Positions 60,384-64,000 of a stretch of DNA of 64,000 bases are shown one piece after another. The stretch spans positions 434,001 through 498,000 of the forward strand of contig NZ_JABAHZ010000002.1 of NCBI RefSeq assembly GCF_012641265.1, written 5' to 3'. A program made the translations under genes and the position numbers. Position 1 is the first letter of the stretch; every line of letters begins with the position of its first letter. Source of the DNA: Chitinophaga eiseniae (GTDB taxonomy: Bacteria > Bacteroidota > Bacteroidia > Chitinophagales > Chitinophagaceae). The notes under the pieces were generated by a model, which saw only the letters and a list, made by a program, of their open reading frames with translations, was not told where the DNA came from and did no database searches.

Positions 60384-61040
60384 ATGAAAAAATGTTACGT
60401 CCTCATCGTTATGCTGGCTGCAGTTACCCTGCTGTTTGCCTGCAGCAAAGAAATGAGCCGGGAGGGGGATAACTCCCAGCCACCCGCGGGTAACTGCGAT
60501 TATGCACCCTATACAAATGGCTCTTCTTTTTCTTATGTGAATGTCAACAGCGCAAAAGATACCACCCGTTATACGCTCACCGTTTCAGGAGATACTACCA
60601 TTAATGGCAATGTATATAAGAAGATAGGCAACGACAGTGTATTCACCTGCTCCGCCTGTAATACCGGCATTTATACGCAGGTAGCCAGTATTCTTACCTT
60701 CCAGGGCTATAAGGCCGATGATCTGAAACTTACCTATCTGAAAGATAATGTACCGGTAGGCTCCTCCTGGCAGGATACCATTTCCGTTACCAATGGAGGT
60801 ATCAGTACCTCCGGCATTATCCAGTTTACCGTTACCCAGAAAGGCGTTACCAAAGCCGTTAACGGCAAGGACTATGCGGAAGTAATTGCCATAAGAATGG
60901 ATGCTTATGCACTTGTTTTGGGAAATGCTGTTCCTGTCGGTACGCTTTCCACCAGCTACTACGGCAAAGGCATTGGCCTGATAGAAGCCGACCAGGAACA
61001 GGATACTACACGGATAGTGTCTTATACGCTGATGCCCTGA
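60384..61040 (+). CDS. lipoprotein of unknown function
   Basis: 218 residues. Leader MKKCYVLIVMLAAVTLLFAC has lipobox LFAC. The mature part is rich in Thr/Ser/Tyr and beta-like (SSFSYVNVNSAKDTTRYTLTV, NVYKKIGNDS, IQFTVTQKGVTKAV) with a CSAC Cys pair near residue 90 that could form a disulfide or bind metal. No domain recognised. Its stop TGA directly abuts the minus-strand dacB stop with no base between them. Confidence 0.75.
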   Translation: MKKCYVLIVMLAAVTLLFACSKEMSREGDNSQPPAGNCDYAPYTNGSSFSYVNVNSAKDTTRYTLTVSGDTTINGNVYKKIGNDSVFTCSACNTGIYTQVASILTFQGYKADDLKLTYLKDNVPVGSSWQDTISVTNGGISTSGIIQFTVTQKGVTKAVNGKDYAEVIAIRMDAYALVLGNAVPVGTLSTSYYGKGIGLIEADQEQDTTRIVSYTLMP

Positions 61041-62333
61041 TTAATATTCTTTCCATATCATTGTCAGCAGCCGCTCTATCGCTTTTCTAACACTGCTGGC
61101 CGTTTCATGGTGATTATTCACCAGTACACTAAATACCAGGGACTTATTTTTCTTCGTCACCAGGTAACCACTCAAAGCTACTACGCCTGTTAGCGTACCT
61201 GTTTTAGCATGTACAAACTGTTGTTGGTAATAATTTTTCAACGTTCCTTTCCCTCCTGTTGGGAAGATGTGCCATAGGCGGTCCTGCGGATACTGCGCTT
61301 TCAACAGCGACAGCACGGTAACAAAATCACGGGGCGTAAAGAGGTTATACCGCGACAAACCCGATCCGTCTTCCCAGGTAGGCGGGTGTGGCAAGCCCTT
61401 CAGCTCGTGCGACAACAGGTATTCCATGACGCGGGTACTACTGATGGTATCCCAGAGCGTAGAAGCGGCCATCATAAGGGTTTGCTCGGCAAAAAAGTTA
61501 TCGCTGCGCTGCATCATCGGTGTATACAGGGAATCAGCTGGAATACTCCGTAATACATTGAACCGGGCGGCCGGAGGATTAACGGCCAGTCCTATACGTT
61601 TATGCAGGGTATCTTCCAGCCGTTGCCGAAGCTCTTGTACAGACCCGGTAATGAATGGCACCTCTGTCTCCAGGGCGCTCTTATCTTTCGGATTATATTT
61701 CAGGTAGAAAAAATTATGGCGTTCGTCCCTGGTAACAATTGATTCACTCAGGGTATCATCTGCCGTAATATCCAGGTCGTATAACGTGGGGCTAATGCTA
61801 CTGCTGTCCAGATGATGCCGAATGCGCACCACATTGCCGTACATAGGCCATTCATTCAGCTCCGGCTGGTAATCATCCGCAAAATCACTCCACGACCATC
61901 CGGCGCCATAGCGTTGATTAGCGTTCATTGCCGGTACCAGGTAGATTTTCTTATTGGTTTGCTGCAGCAATTGCAGTAAGGGTTGGTAAGTATAGTCGGG
62001 ATGAAGGAAAGAGGGATCCCCCATGCCTTTTACAAATAACGCAGTATCATTTTCATAGTAACGGGCTGCGGGAAGTGAGTCTCCCAGCAACGTCATCCCG
62101 GCATACAGGGAAAAGATCTTCATATTGGAGGCAGGGGTGAAATATTTATCGTCCTGGTATTGATACCAGTATTTGCCAGTAGCGGGTTCATAGATGCAAA
62201 TACCGGCATGAGCCTGTTCCATAGGCGTTTTATGCAACAACTCCGTTTCCGCCCATTTTTTGATGGCTGCTGTTTGTGCCGCAGCAGGTGTTAGTATCCA
62301 GGGGAAGATAAGCAGGAAGAAAAGTCTTTTCAT
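61041..62333 (-). CDS. dacB: D-alanyl-D-alanine carboxypeptidase/endopeptidase (PBP4)
   Basis: 430 residues with a signal peptide. Class C penicillin-binding motifs: SxxK as SNMK (Ser69-Lys72 in PASNMK), SxN as SDN in MMQRSDNFFAEQ, and KTG in VHAKTGTLTG. GSGLSRYNLFTPRDFV and YLVTKKNKSLVFSVLVNNH are also typical. It cleaves D-Ala or cross-links in periplasmic peptidoglycan. It ends back-to-back with the lipoprotein gene. Confidence 0.93.
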   Translation of the reverse strand: MKRLFFLLIFPWILTPAAAQTAAIKKWAETELLHKTPMEQAHAGICIYEPATGKYWYQYQDDKYFTPASNMKIFSLYAGMTLLGDSLPAARYYENDTALFVKGMGDPSFLHPDYTYQPLLQLLQQTNKKIYLVPAMNANQRYGAGWSWSDFADDYQPELNEWPMYGNVVRIRHHLDSSSISPTLYDLDITADDTLSESIVTRDERHNFFYLKYNPKDKSALETEVPFITGSVQELRQRLEDTLHKRIGLAVNPPAARFNVLRSIPADSLYTPMMQRSDNFFAEQTLMMAASTLWDTISSTRVMEYLLSHELKGLPHPPTWEDGSGLSRYNLFTPRDFVTVLSLLKAQYPQDRLWHIFPTGGKGTLKNYYQQQFVHAKTGTLTGVVALSGYLVTKKNKSLVFSVLVNNHHETASSVRKAIERLLTMIWKEY

Positions 62334-62354
62334 AGGCGGAATTTACAAAATGAA

Positions 62355-62404
62355 TCAGGGATTTGTGAGAAGAACTATGACTGGTTCCTCCCACAAATCC
62401 CTGA
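62355..62404 (-). terminator. terminator between the second Gfo/Idh gene and dacB
   Basis: TCAGGGATTTGTG pairs with CACAAATCCCTGA across a 24-nt loop. On the minus strand the stem is followed by a T-rich stretch. It would end the Gfo/Idh transcript and leave dacB to start on its own. Confidence 0.65.
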
Positions 62405-62430
62405 CCTGTTTAAAATGGCTGTATTACTTA

Positions 62431-63762
62431 TCAGGTAAAATATTTGGTAATACCTGGTTTTGCATAAGCATAATTACCTGATGCATCCGGCATTACTGGC
62501 GGTTCTGCATCAAACGCGTATCTTTTCGGATGTATATCCAGGCCTGAGTTCAGCGCCACGTTCCAGTCAATTACCTGGCCGGAATAAGTAGCCAAACGGC
62601 CTATGATGGCAGAAAGTGTGGTATGGGCCCCTCTTTCTGCATCCGCAAATTTGTACTCTCCTTTCGCGATGGCAGCAAACAGCTCATCGTGCTCCGTCTG
62701 GTAAGGATTGTTTTCTTTCTTTTTATCAAACTGGTACAATACCTTTCCCTTGTGATCTACAATGGTGCCCTTGTCGCAGTAGATCCGGCCCTTTGTACCT
62801 ACGATTTCTTCATCTACCTTGCTCGGCGCGTCTTTCCAGTGGCGGCACTGGCTATTCATTACTACGCCGTTGGCATAACGGTATTCTACATAGTGGTGAT
62901 CAAAAATTTCACCGTATTCTTTGCCGGTACGTACGGCGCGGCCGCCCATACCACTGGCTGTTACAGGAGTGGCGCCCATAAACCAGTTACCTACGTCGAT
63001 ATTGTGAATATGTTGCTCTACGATATGATCCCCGCAAAGCCAGTTGAAATAATACCAGTTACGCATCTGGTATTCCATTTCAGTGTATTCGGGTTTACGC
63101 GGCTTTACCCACAGTGCCCCCTGGTTCCACCATACCTGTGCAGAAAGCATGTCTCCGATGATACCATCCTGGAAGCGTTTGTACAGCTCGCGATAGGAGT
63201 TCTGGTAGCGGCGTTGTAAGCCCACTACTACGTTCAGTTTTTTAGTTTTGGCCAGTGCGGCTGCTTCCAGTACTTTTTTAATGCCGGCAGGATCAGTAGC
63301 TACTGGCTTTTCCATAAACACGTGTTTACCCTGTTTAATGGCCTCTTCGAAATGAATAGGTCGGAAACCGGGAGGGGTAGCCAATATCACTACATCGGCG
63401 AGCGCTATGGCTTGTTTATATGCATCAAAGCCAATGAACTTATTGCCTTCCGGTACATTTACACGGTCGGCTTTATCGCCCAGGGCGTCTTTAATATTGT
63501 CATAGCTGTCTTTCAGTCTGTCGGGGAAGGCATCTGCCATCGCTACCAGCTGCACATTTTCTTTTGTGCTGAGTGCCTGGGTAGCTGCGCCTGTACCGCG
63601 GCCACCGCAGCCGATCAACGCAATTTTAATCACGCCGTTGGCGCCGGAAAAGAAGTTAGCTTTAGATAAGAGGGGCATTGCCAGCAATCCCCCTGCGAGT
63701 AAGGTGGTTTGCTTTACGAATTCGCGGCGACCCTCACCGTGGAATTTGTTTTCGTTGCTCAT
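62431..63762 (-). CDS. Gfo/Idh/MocA family oxidoreductase, second copy
   Basis: 443 residues. Twin-Arg-like leader REFVKQTTLLAGGLLA. NAD-binding ALIGCGGRGTGAA, VVILATPPGFRPIHFEEAI and the EKPVATDP motif with Lys, then VVGLQRRYQ and the C-terminal HIVEQHIHNIDVGNWFMGATP (catalytic His/Asp region) are present. It differs in sequence from the copy at 53559 and belongs to another subgroup. It follows a formylglycine-generating-enzyme-like gene with a 44-nt gap, suggesting one operon. Confidence 0.87.
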   Translation of the reverse strand: MSNENKFHGEGRREFVKQTTLLAGGLLAMPLLSKANFFSGANGVIKIALIGCGGRGTGAATQALSTKENVQLVAMADAFPDRLKDSYDNIKDALGDKADRVNVPEGNKFIGFDAYKQAIALADVVILATPPGFRPIHFEEAIKQGKHVFMEKPVATDPAGIKKVLEAAALAKTKKLNVVVGLQRRYQNSYRELYKRFQDGIIGDMLSAQVWWNQGALWVKPRKPEYTEMEYQMRNWYYFNWLCGDHIVEQHIHNIDVGNWFMGATPVTASGMGGRAVRTGKEYGEIFDHHYVEYRYANGVVMNSQCRHWKDAPSKVDEEIVGTKGRIYCDKGTIVDHKGKVLYQFDKKKENNPYQTEHDELFAAIAKGEYKFADAERGAHTTLSAIIGRLATYSGQVIDWNVALNSGLDIHPKRYAFDAEPPVMPDASGNYAYAKPGITKYFT

Positions 63763-63806
63763 AAATGAATAAAATGTTTTTTAGATTTTTAGGATGATAA
63801 TCTAGT

Positions 63807-64000
63807 CTAGCGTGCACCTTTATATTTCGCGATAATATCTGCAAAAAACTGTTTGGCTTCTTCTTCAGAAGGTTGTTTCACCGGCCGTATGATCCTGAAA
63901 CCCACAAAAGGCGCATCGGCATTCCACCAGGAGCTTTTGGGGATCTGGGGATCACGGCGATTCCATATCGGATCTGATTTTAACCGGGCAGCGCTGCGCA
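63807..64000 (-). CDS. C-terminal end of a formylglycine-generating-enzyme (SUMF1-like) family protein (partial)
   Basis: 64 residues of a minus-strand gene that runs off the window. It reads RSAARLKSDPIWNRRDPQ, IPKSSWWNADAPFVGFRII, RPVKQPSEEEAKQ and ends IAKYKGAR before the TAG at 63807-63809. The ...WWNADAPFVGFRIIRP segment is the hallmark C-terminal strand of the FGE-sulfatase/SUMF1 fold. Whether it is a true sulfatase activator or a structural cousin cannot be judged without the rest. It lies upstream of the Gfo/Idh gene on the same strand. Confidence 0.75.
   Translation of the reverse strand, partial: RSAARLKSDPIWNRRDPQIPKSSWWNADAPFVGFRIIRPVKQPSEEEAKQFFADIIAKYKGAR

Noticed and set aside
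1..64000. CRISPR array, tRNA/rRNA, insertion sequence, phage or integrase
   Set aside because: Scanned for direct-repeat arrays, cloverleaf ends, transposase motifs and att-like duplications; none seen. I cannot run a covariance or database search, so a small RNA gene might be missed.

Overview
The window is chromosomal DNA of a Bacteroidota bacterium, most likely of the Chitinophagaceae (Chitinophaga-like). The evidence is a SusC/SusD pair, an S46 dipeptidyl peptidase, Bacteroidota-typical domains (DUF4836, DUF3857-transglutaminase, IPT/TIG, DUF4377/META), many lipoproteins with signal peptides ending in Cys, few Shine-Dalgarno-like sites, and eleven genes preceded by a perfect TAnnTTTG, the -7 box of the Bacteroidota housekeeping sigma factor. 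The family assignment rests on protein style and is inference. I see no tRNA, rRNA, insertion sequence, prophage, integrase or CRISPR array.

Layout. 1-6.1 kb: tail of an endonuclease/exonuclease/phosphatase protein, cysS, an M28 peptidase lipoprotein, an AlkA-type glycosylase, a lone SIR2-domain protein and a DUF4377 protein with three META domains. 6.2-13.1 kb (mostly minus strand): AraC regulator plus VOC protein, a TIG lipoprotein, a porin plus DASS transporter pair, and a DPP7-like S46 peptidase. 13.2-20.3 kb: rnhB, rpoN, a PAP2-like membrane protein, recA and typA. 20.5-28.5 kb: membrane patatin, ctaA, a secreted protein, a NagZ/beta-lactamase fusion and adk. 28.6-36.2 kb: obgE, small lipoproteins, DUF2306, a TPR lipoprotein, an acetyltransferase pair, a PepSY membrane protein and a YbaB protein. 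36.3-47.2 kb: geranylgeranyl-reductase-like flavoprotein, DUF2891, DUF3857/transglutaminase, an ABC exporter pair, DUF4836, YciI, SRPBCC-GyrI and msrB. 47.5-64 kb: mutL, then a sugar-acid/glycoside oxidation and uptake region (gluconokinase, GMC oxidoreductase, gluconate-dehydrogenase subunit 3, Gfo/Idh, SusD, SusC), a lipoprotein, PBP4, a second Gfo/Idh and the end of a formylglycine-generating-enzyme-like protein.

How parts may work together. The GMC flavoprotein carries a Cys-rich motif that could hold an Fe-S cluster, and is followed by a small subunit with a twin-Arg lipoprotein signal and a Tat-like Gfo/Idh enzyme. This suggests periplasmic oxidation of sugars or glycosides next to a SusCD importer and a kinase. 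No cytochrome subunit and no glycoside hydrolase lie in the window.

The most unusual non-coding signal is a family of long inverted repeats made of 7-base AAAGC-type units around an AATGACC-like core. Two full copies (10783-10920 and 49419-49525) and one half copy (14406-14421) all abut or overlap stop codons; one supplies the last codons of the gluconokinase gene.
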